Of a DNA stretch of 64,000 nt, positions 44,292-52,561 are shown in pieces. Location: positions 1 through 64,000 of IMG/VR virus record IMGVR_UViG_3300032086_004020. One strand, 5' to 3'. The DNA is from a virus. Below the pieces are notes generated by a model that was given only the letters and a program-made list of their open reading frames with translations, made no database searches and was not told the origin of the DNA. Position 1 is the stretch's first letter, and each line of letters begins with the position of its first letter. The translations under genes and the position numbers were made by a program.

Positions 44292-45232
44292 CTAGCTTGC
44301 CTCTTTTTTTCTATTTCTTTTTGTAACATAGATAAGAATTGATTATTTAATTGTCTTATGTTGTCTAGCTGCCAATTAACCACACTTTCGTAGTAATCGA
44401 TATTTTTTTCTAGCTCTTCTATTTTGTCTTGTACACAAGTTATATTATTACAAATCATGTCTGGGTGCAAGAAATGACTATTATCATTAGCGGTTTGTCC
44501 TATACACACTGTGTTTAATGAGCTTGCGTCATGGAAAAATTGACCATGTCTTTGACTAATACATATTGCATATTTAGATTTTGATAAATTGCTATAATAT
44601 TGTTTCGATTCACCCTCTATAATATTAGTAGGACAATAATATGAAGTATTTTTTACTGGAGAATTATTGTTGTTTGGCATATCTAACATATATTCGTCTT
44701 TATCTCTATTGTCTAAAAAGTACCCATGCTTGTTTGTAACATTAAACATTTTTTGCATAGCTTCTATATCTCTAGGAAAAGTAAAGAACTTTTCATTAAT
44801 ATGTCTTTGCTGTTGATGATTAATATGTTGCAAAAATACGTCGTAGTCTTGACTATATTTAGCATCAAAATGCTCAGCATTAAAATATAAAAATAGAGTA
44901 TTGGGGTATCTATCAATAATATTTTTTTGTATTATTGCATCTTCTGATATTACTACATCATATTGACCAAAATCTACATCATCAATATTCACTGTATTTT
45001 GTGTGTGTTGCTTTACGGTGTCGAACAAATGAGAAATCTCTCTCATCCAGGGCATAGCAATAGTTTCATTAATTATTGCACAGTCCATTTGTAACAATAA
45101 TATCATTTGCAAAGGATGTCCAGCTTTAGCATAAAATTTTGAAAGTATAAATTCTGGACTAACATCATTAAACTTAAATGATGACCACGGGCCACCTATG
45201 TGTATTTTTTGCTTAACATACAGACTTTTCAC
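44288..45232 (-). CDS. Putative GT-B-like protein, 314 aa
   Basis: Unrecognised soluble protein. It has alternating alpha/beta structure (VVISEDAIIQKN, TLFLYFNAEHFD) and then SYYCPTNIIEGESKQYYSNLSK, KYAICISQRHGQFFHD and HPDMICNN. The C-terminus is a probable coiled coil (IDYYESVVNWQLDNI to the KKRQAR end). The alternation of strand and helix and the SKYAICISQRHGQFFHDA region resemble GT-B enzymes. I place the start at the GTG at 45232, which forms a GTGA overlap with the dehydrogenase stop; a TTG four codons earlier is also possible. It overlaps the epimerase gene by 4 bases. Confidence 0.4.
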   Translation of the reverse strand: MKSLYVKQKIHIGGPWSSFKFNDVSPEFILSKFYAKAGHPLQMILLLQMDCAIINETIAMPWMREISHLFDTVKQHTQNTVNIDDVDFGQYDVVISEDAIIQKNIIDRYPNTLFLYFNAEHFDAKYSQDYDVFLQHINHQQQRHINEKFFTFPRDIEAMQKMFNVTNKHGYFLDNRDKDEYMLDMPNNNNSPVKNTSYYCPTNIIEGESKQYYSNLSKSKYAICISQRHGQFFHDASSLNTVCIGQTANDNSHFLHPDMICNNITCVQDKIEELEKNIDYYESVVNWQLDNIRQLNNQFLSMLQKEIEKKRQAR

Positions 45233-46434
45233 AACATGCCCCAAGGATCAACGACTTTTTTATTATAAAAATTTAATCCAGCAAATCTTTTATCTGGATG
45301 CATAATTATTATGCAATCACTTTTATTAATTAGGTCTTCTGGCGTTTGTTCCATAAAAATATTTAAATTTTCAGATGTTTGCACTATGTAATCAAATACC
45401 CGCACTTGTTTTTGTATTCTTTTTAGAAGTGATACAGATGGCGACCCTATGGTAACTGGTGAGTCAGGTTTAAAAGATAAACCAAGAATGCCTATGTTTT
45501 GATATTTATCACACTCTTTAGCTATACTATTTAAAACCATATCGTTAACTTCTTGTGCAAATATTAGATTTTTAGCTATATGATTCCTGTCTTTAGCGAA
45601 TTTTACAAAAGCGGTGGCATCTCTGGGAAAACAGGTACCTCCATATGGAGCACCCGCGCCAAAAAACTTATTACCAATTCTTTGGTCCATACCTACAACA
45701 TTAGTAATATTATGGACATTGACATTTGGCAAGCCTTTACAAAGCTCTCCTAAAAAATTAGCAAAAGTAATTTTACTTACTATATATGCATTTAAAGCAA
45801 CCTTAGCTATTTCAGTTTCTTCTAAGGTTAAAGATTCATGACTACAATTGTTTTGGTGCATTTTAGACCAAACTTTATGTACAGTTTCTAAATCTCTAAC
45901 ATTATTAGATCCGACTAGGAAAAAGTCTGGATTTTTAAAATCTTTAATAACGCTGCCTAATTTTACAAAATCAGGTACATACGCAAAGCCAAAATCATCC
46001 TCAAATTTTTTACCAGAAATTTTCTCTATGTCAGATATTAATTTTTTAATACTACCAGGTAAAACAGTTGAAGATAGAACTATGGTATGATACGGCTTTT
46101 CTATCTTTTTCAAGTTTACAGCTATATCAGACATAGCAGCTTCTACAAAATCAGCAGCATAGCCATCATCTCCCAACTGTGTATTAACTAAAATTATAGA
46201 TACGTCTGTCTCTTTAATTGCCTGTTCATATGAGTCTGTAAATTTTAAAAATCTATGCTTGCAGCTATTAAACAATTCTTCAAGACCCGGTTCATAAAAT
46301 GGAAGCTGTCCATTTTTTAAACTATCTAATATATATTCGTTTTTATCAACAGCAACTATACTATTCCCTATTTCTGCTAAACAGCTTGCCAAAGGTAGTC
46401 CTAGTTTTCCCAAACCTATAAAACTTATATTCAT
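45229..46434 (-). CDS. ugd: UDP-glucose/GDP-mannose dehydrogenase-type enzyme
   Basis: The 401-aa protein has FIGLGKLGLPLA (NAD-binding), EPGLEELF, SSTVLPGS, the catalytic lysine region ETEIAKVALNAY (K211, N215) and the catalytic Cys C268 in GAGAPYGGTCFPRD. Three domains follow in order: NAD-binding, central and C-terminal (IGILGLSFKPDS). It oxidises a nucleotide-sugar C6 hydroxyl to a uronate. Whether the sugar is UDP-glucose, GDP-mannose or another cannot be settled by eye. It overlaps the aminotransferase gene by 4 bases (ATGA) and the GT-B-like gene by 4 bases. Confidence 0.85.
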   Translation of the reverse strand: MNISFIGLGKLGLPLASCLAEIGNSIVAVDKNEYILDSLKNGQLPFYEPGLEELFNSCKHRFLKFTDSYEQAIKETDVSIILVNTQLGDDGYAADFVEAAMSDIAVNLKKIEKPYHTIVLSSTVLPGSIKKLISDIEKISGKKFEDDFGFAYVPDFVKLGSVIKDFKNPDFFLVGSNNVRDLETVHKVWSKMHQNNCSHESLTLEETEIAKVALNAYIVSKITFANFLGELCKGLPNVNVHNITNVVGMDQRIGNKFFGAGAPYGGTCFPRDATAFVKFAKDRNHIAKNLIFAQEVNDMVLNSIAKECDKYQNIGILGLSFKPDSPVTIGSPSVSLLKRIQKQVRVFDYIVQTSENLNIFMEQTPEDLINKSDCIIIMHPDKRFAGLNFYNKKVVDPWGML

Positions 46435-47471
46435 TGTAATACCTGTAATATTTTTTTGGTTAGATCTAAAGGTCCTATAGATACCCTAAAACAATTTTGC
46501 AATCCCTCCAAGTAACTCCTATCTCTGACTAAAATTTTATTTTCTGCTAAAACCTTTAGTGTATTTTTAATATTATCGGTTTTAACAATTATAAAGTTTC
46601 CGTAACCCTTTAGTGTTTGGTACGATGTGTTTAAATTATCATAAAAATATTGCTTAGACAATTCCGTTTGCTCAACACATGAGTTCAAATAATCAATATC
46701 AGACAATGCAGCTATTCCAGCAAGTTGAGCAATTGAGTTTACACTTTTGCCATTTTTAATTTTTTGTAAAGATTTTATATTTTCTTTATTAGATATAATA
46801 TATCCTAGTCTAAATGAAGCTAAGCCAAATGCCTTAGAGAAAGTTCTTGTCACAACAATATTAGAAAATTGTTTTGTTAATTGCACACAACTTGTTTTAC
46901 AAAACTCATAATAGGCTTCATCTATAATAAATAGAGTATTTGGATTATCTTTTAGTAAACTTTCAATAACAGATATGGGTATCAAATGTCCAGTTGGATT
47001 ATTAGGATTAACTATATATACAACATTATGCTTTGAGCATTCTTCAAAGTCGTATTCATGTTTATCAAAAATATTATTTATTAAAGAGCTTGTGTGGTTG
47101 GCTGTATTAATATCAATAAAGGTATCTACCTGAGTATATGATGGTGCATAGGTCAGAACACTGGTGCTTTCATCTACAAACACAGAAAATATGTCTTTTA
47201 AAGCATCGTCAGATCCATTGTATACCTCAATATTTTCTTTTGGAACATCAACATACTCAGATATTTTGCTTTTAAGTTGTTGTTGTGTGATATCAGGATA
47301 TAGTCTAAAATTAATTTGTTTGGTTAAACTGTCAAAAACTTCTGTTACCTTGGCACTAGGAGCAAACAAAGACTCGTTCCAATCACAAAGAGTCCACGAC
47401 TTATCTAAAGTAAATCTATTAGATGTAACATATGGTTTAATTGTTGCCAAATGTTTATTGTGCTTAATCAT
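46431..47471 (-). CDS. HisC-like PLP aminotransferase/decarboxylase
   Basis: A fold-type I PLP enzyme of 346 aa with YNGSDDALKDIF, VNPNNPTGHLIP (155-161 core), IIDEAYYEF, and TRTFSKAFGLASFRLGY with the PLP lysine K213. C-terminal GNFIIVKT and FRVSIGP are as in histidinol-phosphate aminotransferase and CobD. In glycan clusters such enzymes make amino sugars or amino-alcohol decorations. Its flanks are a CapK-like adenylating enzyme and the dehydrogenase, both overlapping by 4 bases. A biosynthetic (not histidine) role is inferred from context. Confidence 0.65.
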   Translation of the reverse strand: MIKHNKHLATIKPYVTSNRFTLDKSWTLCDWNESLFAPSAKVTEVFDSLTKQINFRLYPDITQQQLKSKISEYVDVPKENIEVYNGSDDALKDIFSVFVDESTSVLTYAPSYTQVDTFIDINTANHTSSLINNIFDKHEYDFEECSKHNVVYIVNPNNPTGHLIPISVIESLLKDNPNTLFIIDEAYYEFCKTSCVQLTKQFSNIVVTRTFSKAFGLASFRLGYIISNKENIKSLQKIKNGKSVNSIAQLAGIAALSDIDYLNSCVEQTELSKQYFYDNLNTSYQTLKGYGNFIIVKTDNIKNTLKVLAENKILVRDRSYLEGLQNCFRVSIGPLDLTKKILQVLQ

Positions 47472-48799
47472 TTTTCTGTAAAGATGTTTCTTATTTTACC
47501 TGTTTCAGTACTTCTTTTAATTTCATCAACTATTGCAATATTCAGTGGTAGCGAACCTACTCTGCTAGACATACCTTTTCTAATTTCGGTTTCCGTTTTT
47601 TCGCAAAATTTCTCATTCTTAACAATATTCATTGTAAGACTACGGTCTGCTTTTTGAAAAATTTGGAACATTTTAACACCATCTATCTTATACATCATAG
47701 TGTAAAAGTTAACCCCTGGCAATCTACAACCATCTTTAGATATTAGTATATCGTCACATCTACCATCTATATCTAACATAGTGTAACATGTGCTTTTGTC
47801 ATTGTTTATGATTCCTACATCGTTTGTTTTATATCTAAGAAAAGGCATATAGTAATTATTAAACCCTGTACCAACTATTACATTTTGATCATTTTCTTGC
47901 ACAAATTCAGTAATACCATATTCAAAATTTTCATAATAGTGGTCCGACTCACTAGTTTGATGATGAAACACAACTTTTTCTTGTAGTCCATAGTGCGCTT
48001 TGGGTTTGATGCCAAAAGCCTTATATATTTTGTTAGACCATTCTTCTAACATTTTTTCTGAGGCTACATGTATTTGCGATATGTTTAATGATAAATTATG
48101 GTCTTCACATAAACATGCTAGTATGTAAATGCTAGACGGATACCCAACCAGTGTGTGATAATTTCCTGCATTTATTTTTTTTACATAATCATGTACAGTC
48201 TTATCATTAACATGATATGCTGACATGTATAGTCTTCTTAATTCATAGTCATAATTCCATAACATATTTTCTTTAGGGGGCACAAATCTACGCAGCCAAA
48301 CACTAGGCTTGTCGTACATTGTTGCTCCATGGTCATTAAAAGCCCTTAGTACAAAAGCGGCTTCTTTTTTGTATAAATCATCAGTGCCATAAAAAATTAA
48401 TTTTTTACCTGTTGATCCACTAGTTCTAAATTCAAAACATTTTTGTCCAATCATATTAGAAGCAATAAGATCTTTTGTATTATCTCTAATAATATCTTTT
48501 GTAAGTATTGGCAGTAAAGAGATATCAGAAGCAGATTTGAATGATTGTGGACAAAGCCCACGGTCTAACATCACATTTTTATAGTAAGGCACATTATTGT
48601 AGCAGTGTGTAATGAGTTTCTTGAACTCTAAATATTGATAGTCTAATAATTGTTGTTTGTTCCATGTTCTAGATGTCATTAAGTTTTGAAAAGTTTCTAC
48701 AAAAATCTTACCATACCTACGATTGAAAGGCACGCAATTGTAGTATGCTCTTTTTAGAAAACCAGGACAAACTTTAATTATTTTGTTTACACTACCCAT
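47468..48799 (-). CDS. CapK/PaaK-like adenylate-forming enzyme
   Basis: A 443-aa protein with the phosphate-binding loop FRTSGSTGK, YPSSIYILACL, SEKMLEEW, AHYGLQEKV, TGFNNYYMPFLRYKTND and DGRCDDIL, all seen in the phenylacetate-CoA ligase/CapK family. Such enzymes adenylate a carboxylic acid and pass it to CoA or to an amine. In capsule operons they attach acyl or amino-acid groups to sugars. The start is the ATG at 48799, overlapping the HAD stop; an upstream reading adds residues without a ribosome-binding site. The catalytic C-terminal lysine is not obvious in this family (TGKIRNIF is a candidate). Substrate unknown. Confidence 0.65.
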   Translation of the reverse strand: MGSVNKIIKVCPGFLKRAYYNCVPFNRRYGKIFVETFQNLMTSRTWNKQQLLDYQYLEFKKLITHCYNNVPYYKNVMLDRGLCPQSFKSASDISLLPILTKDIIRDNTKDLIASNMIGQKCFEFRTSGSTGKKLIFYGTDDLYKKEAAFVLRAFNDHGATMYDKPSVWLRRFVPPKENMLWNYDYELRRLYMSAYHVNDKTVHDYVKKINAGNYHTLVGYPSSIYILACLCEDHNLSLNISQIHVASEKMLEEWSNKIYKAFGIKPKAHYGLQEKVVFHHQTSESDHYYENFEYGITEFVQENDQNVIVGTGFNNYYMPFLRYKTNDVGIINNDKSTCYTMLDIDGRCDDILISKDGCRLPGVNFYTMMYKIDGVKMFQIFQKADRSLTMNIVKNEKFCEKTETEIRKGMSSRVGSLPLNIAIVDEIKRSTETGKIRNIFTEK

Positions 48800-49130
48800 T
48801 ATGAAAAAAGTCTTCGCTGTTAATAGCTTTGTCGTCAATATAATAATCTGCCATATACTTTACTCCACTTCTCAGGTGATCAAATTTTAATCCCCAATCT
48901 TTTAGTTGATTTAACGTTTTAAAAAACCAAGACCTACCTGAATTATTACCTCTGGCTGTTTCAATGATGATTATATGTCCCTCATCATGTAATTCGTTAA
49001 TTTTATTAATTCTGTCAGATATAGGCTTAGAATCAAAATACTGCGGACCACTCTTACCGTCTGGGCCCACACCCATTTCAGTTCTACATAACGTGTCGTC
49101 TAAATCTACTACATAAATTAATCTTTTCAT
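48792..49130 (-). CDS. Small HAD-family phosphatase
   Basis: At 112 aa it is a minimal HAD protein with motif I VDLDDTLC (D9, D11), motif II IIIETARG and motif IV DYYIDDKAIN. It matches the small HAD enzymes of capsule clusters. It has no cap domain, so it may act on a large or exposed substrate. It precedes the CapK-like and aminotransferase genes with an 8-base overlap and follows a glycosyltransferase. A sugar-phosphate or phospho-amino intermediate is a reasonable but unproven substrate. Confidence 0.65.
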   Translation of the reverse strand: MKRLIYVVDLDDTLCRTEMGVGPDGKSGPQYFDSKPISDRINKINELHDEGHIIIIETARGNNSGRSWFFKTLNQLKDWGLKFDHLRSGVKYMADYYIDDKAINSEDFFHNG

Positions 49131-49909
49131 TATAAAGGTGCTTTTACATTTACTCCTGGAAAATTTGGAATTACATGCGTTGATTGATTAAATTTTCGCA
49201 TAGCTTCTACCAAAAGTCTTTCATTTTCTCTAAACTGTGGCCAGAATGAAGGTCTAGAACTTTTGTAAGGGCCTCTAACGTCTCCACCTTCTTCGTGATG
49301 TAAAGCATAAATATTTTCACTACAATCTATACTATCATAGCCTATTTGTCTTGGAAGCCATAACATACACCTATCAAAAGATCCTCTAGCTATTAAGAAA
49401 TTTGGAAAGAAATTTTTAGAATTTAAATTTAAATATACGTCTTTGTGAAAACAAAAATAGTCACAATGTTCTGTGTTTCTGAATGGCAGGTCACCAGCAA
49501 TTTCCATGATTTGCTCATCAGACAAATTATTAATATCTAAATCACAATAATCTACCCAATCTCTTCTTTTGCCTACCATTTGAAAGGGCTTATCATATTT
49601 ATCTTTTATATGCTTAAAAGTTTCACAAAAATCTGATAAAAATATTATATCGCTATTTACATAGCAAAGATATTGATTATCGGTTTTATCTATAGCATCT
49701 AGGAAAAGATCTTTGATTGAAGGTGGATCTAAAGGCTTGAGTTCTTTAGGATATTTTCTAGCAACAACTTTAGGATGTTCTAAAATCTGACTAGTTTCTA
49801 AAGACGTATACACTACAATTTCATGGACGCAATCTAGTTTTGTCCATGATAGTAGTGAGTTTTTTTCTCTATACAAGAATTGTTCTAGAGTAGTAAAGAA
49901 TGTTATCAT
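49130..49909 (-). CDS. GT-A glycosyltransferase-like protein, 259 aa
   Basis: N-terminal FFTTLEQFLYREKNSLLSW, then IVVYTSLETSQ and the DxD-like site CYVNSDIIFLSDF at residues 80-92. An aromatic acceptor part follows (HCDYFCFHKDVYLN, LIARGSFDRCMLWLPRQIG, LHHEEGGDVRG). It has the GT-A pattern of small glycosyltransferases of glycan islands. The stop overlaps the HAD start by one base and the start overlaps the preceding gene stop by 4 bases. The sugar is not known. Confidence 0.5.
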   Translation of the reverse strand: MITFFTTLEQFLYREKNSLLSWTKLDCVHEIVVYTSLETSQILEHPKVVARKYPKELKPLDPPSIKDLFLDAIDKTDNQYLCYVNSDIIFLSDFCETFKHIKDKYDKPFQMVGKRRDWVDYCDLDINNLSDEQIMEIAGDLPFRNTEHCDYFCFHKDVYLNLNSKNFFPNFLIARGSFDRCMLWLPRQIGYDSIDCSENIYALHHEEGGDVRGPYKSSRPSFWPQFRENERLLVEAMRKFNQSTHVIPNFPGVNVKAPL

Positions 49910-50796
49910 TTTAAAAACTTAGCTTTGCATAATGTCCTAATTTTTTCTTTTACGCCATCGTCCCATAAAAATTCCTTTACCATTTTATTATATGGCTTAT
50001 AGTTTTTCCAATTTTGTGCATAGTGGTCTGCGTTGCTATGCTCTCCCCATTCTCCAATATACTGTGCATTCATAGTAAAGGTGGATATTTTAATAAAATT
50101 ATTTAAGGCTAGAAAACCACTCATAACACTATCTTGACTAGTTACTACTTTGGTTGGGTCCATGCCATATTGTTCACAGTATCCCAATATTTGTTGATGC
50201 GGCCTACCCCTATAGTCATCTGGTAGCATAGCATAGTAACCTTCCATAAAAGGAGCCACAACATCATATGCTCTTTTAAAAAACCCATATCCCCAAATAT
50301 GCTCCATTTGCATAAATTTGTTATTATTTCTCTCTTGCTGTTTATCCCAATCGTCGTATCTTGTAAGATAGTCACAATACTTAAAAACATCTGTGTGTCT
50401 ATGAATTTCACCAAAACAACTCACCATACTGACGTCTTTATCATCCTGGAATTTATCCATTAATAAATTTAACTGTTCTAGATAATAGTCATTTAATACT
50501 ATATCGTCTTCTATAAATATAGCAGAATCTGCTCTATCAAAAATAAATTCTCTTGCTCTTTTTTGATTAAAAGCAACGCCTAAGTTGCATTCACTAGCAA
50601 AGACTTTGGATTTAGGAAAATGCTTACTAAAAACATCTACACTGTTTTTTACTTTGGGCTTATCATCCGTTAGTATTCTTGCACCATCTTGAAACAAAAA
50701 AACCTCAGCGTCCTTGACTTGAGGCTTTAATGCTTGCAATACTTTATCTAAATAATCTGGACGATTATACGCATATACTACTATTGGTCTTGACAT
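49906..50796 (-). CDS. GT2/GnT-I-like glycosyltransferase, 296 aa
   Basis: A 296-aa protein starting VVYAYNRPDYLDKVLQAL and with VFLFQDGARIL, then SECNLGVAFNQKRAREFIF and the metal-binding IFIEDDIVLNDYYLEQL (EDD as in GnT-I). HIWGYGFFKRAYDVV is the acceptor-side WGYG motif. It would use UDP-GlcNAc or a similar donor. The gene starts 25 bases after the GlsB-like gene, with AGGA upstream of the ATG, and overlaps the next gene by 4 bases. Confidence 0.6.
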   Translation of the reverse strand: MSRPIVVYAYNRPDYLDKVLQALKPQVKDAEVFLFQDGARILTDDKPKVKNSVDVFSKHFPKSKVFASECNLGVAFNQKRAREFIFDRADSAIFIEDDIVLNDYYLEQLNLLMDKFQDDKDVSMVSCFGEIHRHTDVFKYCDYLTRYDDWDKQQERNNNKFMQMEHIWGYGFFKRAYDVVAPFMEGYYAMLPDDYRGRPHQQILGYCEQYGMDPTKVVTSQDSVMSGFLALNNFIKISTFTMNAQYIGEWGEHSNADHYAQNWKNYKPYNKMVKEFLWDDGVKEKIRTLCKAKFLK

Positions 50797-50821
50797 TATA
50801 ATCCTAGATACTGTAGTGAAG

Positions 50822-51070
50822 TTAACTCTTGGTTAGTTTATTATAAACTAAAAGAGCAACCACGCCACCACCAATTCCCATAAAAATTCCCGCAGGCTCT
50901 AACGCACTATAAAACCCTAATAAATAAGATGCTGCTCCGCCGCAATACGATCCAGCAACACCAAGGGCTACGGTTTGAAAAAACCCTAATTTTTCTTCAC
51001 CAGGAACTATACTCTTAGCAATAGACCCTACAAAAATACCATATACGCACCATATTAATAAACTAAACAT
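50822..51070 (-). CDS. GlsB/YeaQ/YmgE-family membrane protein
   Basis: An 82-aa protein with three hydrophobic segments and the family pattern IWCVYGIFVGSIAKSIVPGE, GFFQTVALGVAGSYCGGAASYLLG and AGIFMGIGGGVVALLVYN. This is a small inner-membrane stress-response family (transglycosylase-associated protein) of bacteria; it is uncommon in phages. It overlaps the next gene by 8 bases. A role in envelope integrity during infection is possible but not shown by the sequence. Confidence 0.7.
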   Translation of the reverse strand: MFSLLIWCVYGIFVGSIAKSIVPGEEKLGFFQTVALGVAGSYCGGAASYLLGFYSALEPAGIFMGIGGGVVALLVYNKLTKS

Positions 51071-51449
51071 TACTTACCTCTATTAAAGAATGAACTTGTT
51101 CGTGACTCAAATCGCTTGCAGCATCCAATATTTTCTCACACAAAACACTTCCATGTTTTTTATATTCTTCCCTTGGCATATTTTTCCGTAATATTTTTTT
51201 AAGACGCATTTTGGTATACCATCCACGCCTTACGCTTAATGTTTTAATATGACTAGCATAAGCAGTACATTTTTGTTCAGTACTAGTCAGCATTTTGAGT
51301 TCTGTTTTATTACAGTCTTGTATGACTCTGATCAAAGTAAGAAATACCCCAATCAACATAATAACAACTATGACACTACCAAAGTTAGCCTTCGGATCTA
51401 TGTCAGAATCTATAGCAATTTTTTCTGCAATTTTTTCTAATTCATTCAT
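51063..51449 (-). CDS. Single-pass membrane protein, 128 aa
   Basis: Residues 25-42 (GSVIVVIMLIGVFLTLIR) are one membrane segment. The N-terminus is acidic and the C-terminus basic, with two Cys, suggesting an N-out or N-in small membrane protein with a cytoplasmic basic domain (MRLKKILRKNMPREEYKKH). It overlaps the GlsB-like gene by 8 bases. A lysis accessory or an envelope protein are both possible; the family is not recognised. Confidence 0.4.
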   Translation of the reverse strand: MNELEKIAEKIAIDSDIDPKANFGSVIVVIMLIGVFLTLIRVIQDCNKTELKMLTSTEQKCTAYASHIKTLSVRRGWYTKMRLKKILRKNMPREEYKKHGSVLCEKILDAASDLSHEQVHSLIEVSNV

Positions 51450-51453
51450 GATA

Positions 51454-51726
51454 TTACTTCGGCCTTATGTTAATATAAAATTTACCATCCCTGGCGCCAG
51501 TTTTTAAAATACCATCCGATGTTATTTGTGCTTTAGCTTCAACTGGCGGACCTCCGCCTATGACTGTAGGAGGATACCCAGCAGTATTCGTTCCAAAAAC
51601 AGGGTTGTACCCTGCAGTATTGTACGCTGCAGTATTATACCCTGCAGTACTATACACTATATTGTCGTCAATATTATTTATAGTCGTTTGTAAAATTTTG
51701 TTGAATAGTTCTTTATTACTCATCAT
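51454..51726 (-). CDS. Small protein with YNTAG-type pentapeptide repeats
   Basis: The 90-aa protein has a repeated five-residue unit: YSTAG, YNTAA, YNTAG, then YNPVF and GTNTAG. It is followed by a Pro/Gly linker and a C-terminal strand-rich end (ITSDGILKTGARDGKFYINI). The DNA behind the repeat is a 15-base tandem (51611-51655). Tyr/Asn/Gly repeats of this kind are flexible or adhesive. It overlaps the next GT paralogue by 11 bases. No function is known. Confidence 0.4.
   Translation of the reverse strand: MMSNKELFNKILQTTINNIDDNIVYSTAGYNTAAYNTAGYNPVFGTNTAGYPPTVIGGGPPVEAKAQITSDGILKTGARDGKFYINIRPK
51611..51655 (+). repeat. 15-base tandem repeat, three copies
   Basis: Three consecutive 15-base units, CCTGCAGTATTGTAC, GCTGCAGTATTATAC and CCTGCAGTACTATAC, differ at one to three positions. 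They lie inside the 90-aa gene and give its pentapeptide repeats. Fifteen-base length keeps the frame, so copy-number change would simply add or remove protein repeats. Confidence 0.8.
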
Positions 51727-52561
51727 CTTTTCTGTCTATAAAATATTGAGCTATGTCCTGTTTAAACTCTGGCTTGTTGGGCAGCAACTCTATAAGACCA
51801 TCTGTAATTTTTATGTCTGTATATGGGTCATATTTGTGATTCTGTAGTATTTTGTTCTTTTCCCAATACTGTCTATTGTCAGTATTCCCATGATACAAAT
51901 GCTCTACACTCCCTTTAATACACCCAATTTGACCGTTGACGTTTTCATTATTGCTTAAGGCCCATAATAGGTATTTACGCCTCATTCTTGGAGGCAGAAC
52001 CAATACTTGCTGATGGTCCCACAGTCCCAACCAAGCTATTAGCTGTAAAGCGTCATTGTTCCCCAACACATCGCAATCAAACAATCCACCATCTATCACA
52101 TTTTTTCTCATAGCCCAACTAAAACCTATAGCTGGCCAATCTTGTTTCTTTGTATTAAGGTAGTCTCTAGCAAAAGAAATGTTATTATGTGTGCTGTTTT
52201 CTGATTTCTCATAAACGCTTTCAAAACATTGTGCAACAGGGTAACGATTTAAAGTTTTATCTATGTCTTTTAGTATATCTTTATTATTAAAGATAATGTC
52301 ACAGTCCACCCAAACCACAATATCTGTACTATTTGGAAGACTATCAATTAATATATTTAGAAGTCTTTCTTTTTGCCAGACTATATTAGAAGTTGTTCCT
52401 TTTAGCTTTATGCTGTCTTCTATAAAAAAATCTTGATCATCAATGGTGAGTTCTGCTGTATGAATTTTATATGGAAAATGTCTACGAAACTCTATATAGT
52501 TATTCTTAATCCTATTAGAGTTTGTAAAATTGAAGTACGAAGTTATAAATGATATACTCAC
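51716..52561 (-). CDS. GT-A glycosyltransferase, paralogue B
   Basis: A 281-aa homologue of the genes at 39487-40338 and 53196-54011. It has SYFNFTNSNRIKNNYIEFRR, VWQKERLLNILIDSLP, the metal-binding WVDCDIIF (DxD), FSWAMRKNVI, LGNNDALQLIAWLG and EHLYHG. All the motifs expected for catalysis are intact, as in paralogue A. It starts with GTG in a GTGA overlap with the methyltransferase and overlaps the repeat-protein gene by 11 bases. Confidence 0.6.
   Translation of the reverse strand: MSISFITSYFNFTNSNRIKNNYIEFRRHFPYKIHTAELTIDDQDFFIEDSIKLKGTTSNIVWQKERLLNILIDSLPNSTDIVVWVDCDIIFNNKDILKDIDKTLNRYPVAQCFESVYEKSENSTHNNISFARDYLNTKKQDWPAIGFSWAMRKNVIDGGLFDCDVLGNNDALQLIAWLGLWDHQQVLVLPPRMRRKYLLWALSNNENVNGQIGCIKGSVEHLYHGNTDNRQYWEKNKILQNHKYDPYTDIKITDGLIELLPNKPEFKQDIAQYFIDRKDDE

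Noticed and set aside
51560-51660. CRISPR-like array
   Set aside because: The units are adjacent 15-base coding repeats without spacers and translate to a regular pentapeptide.
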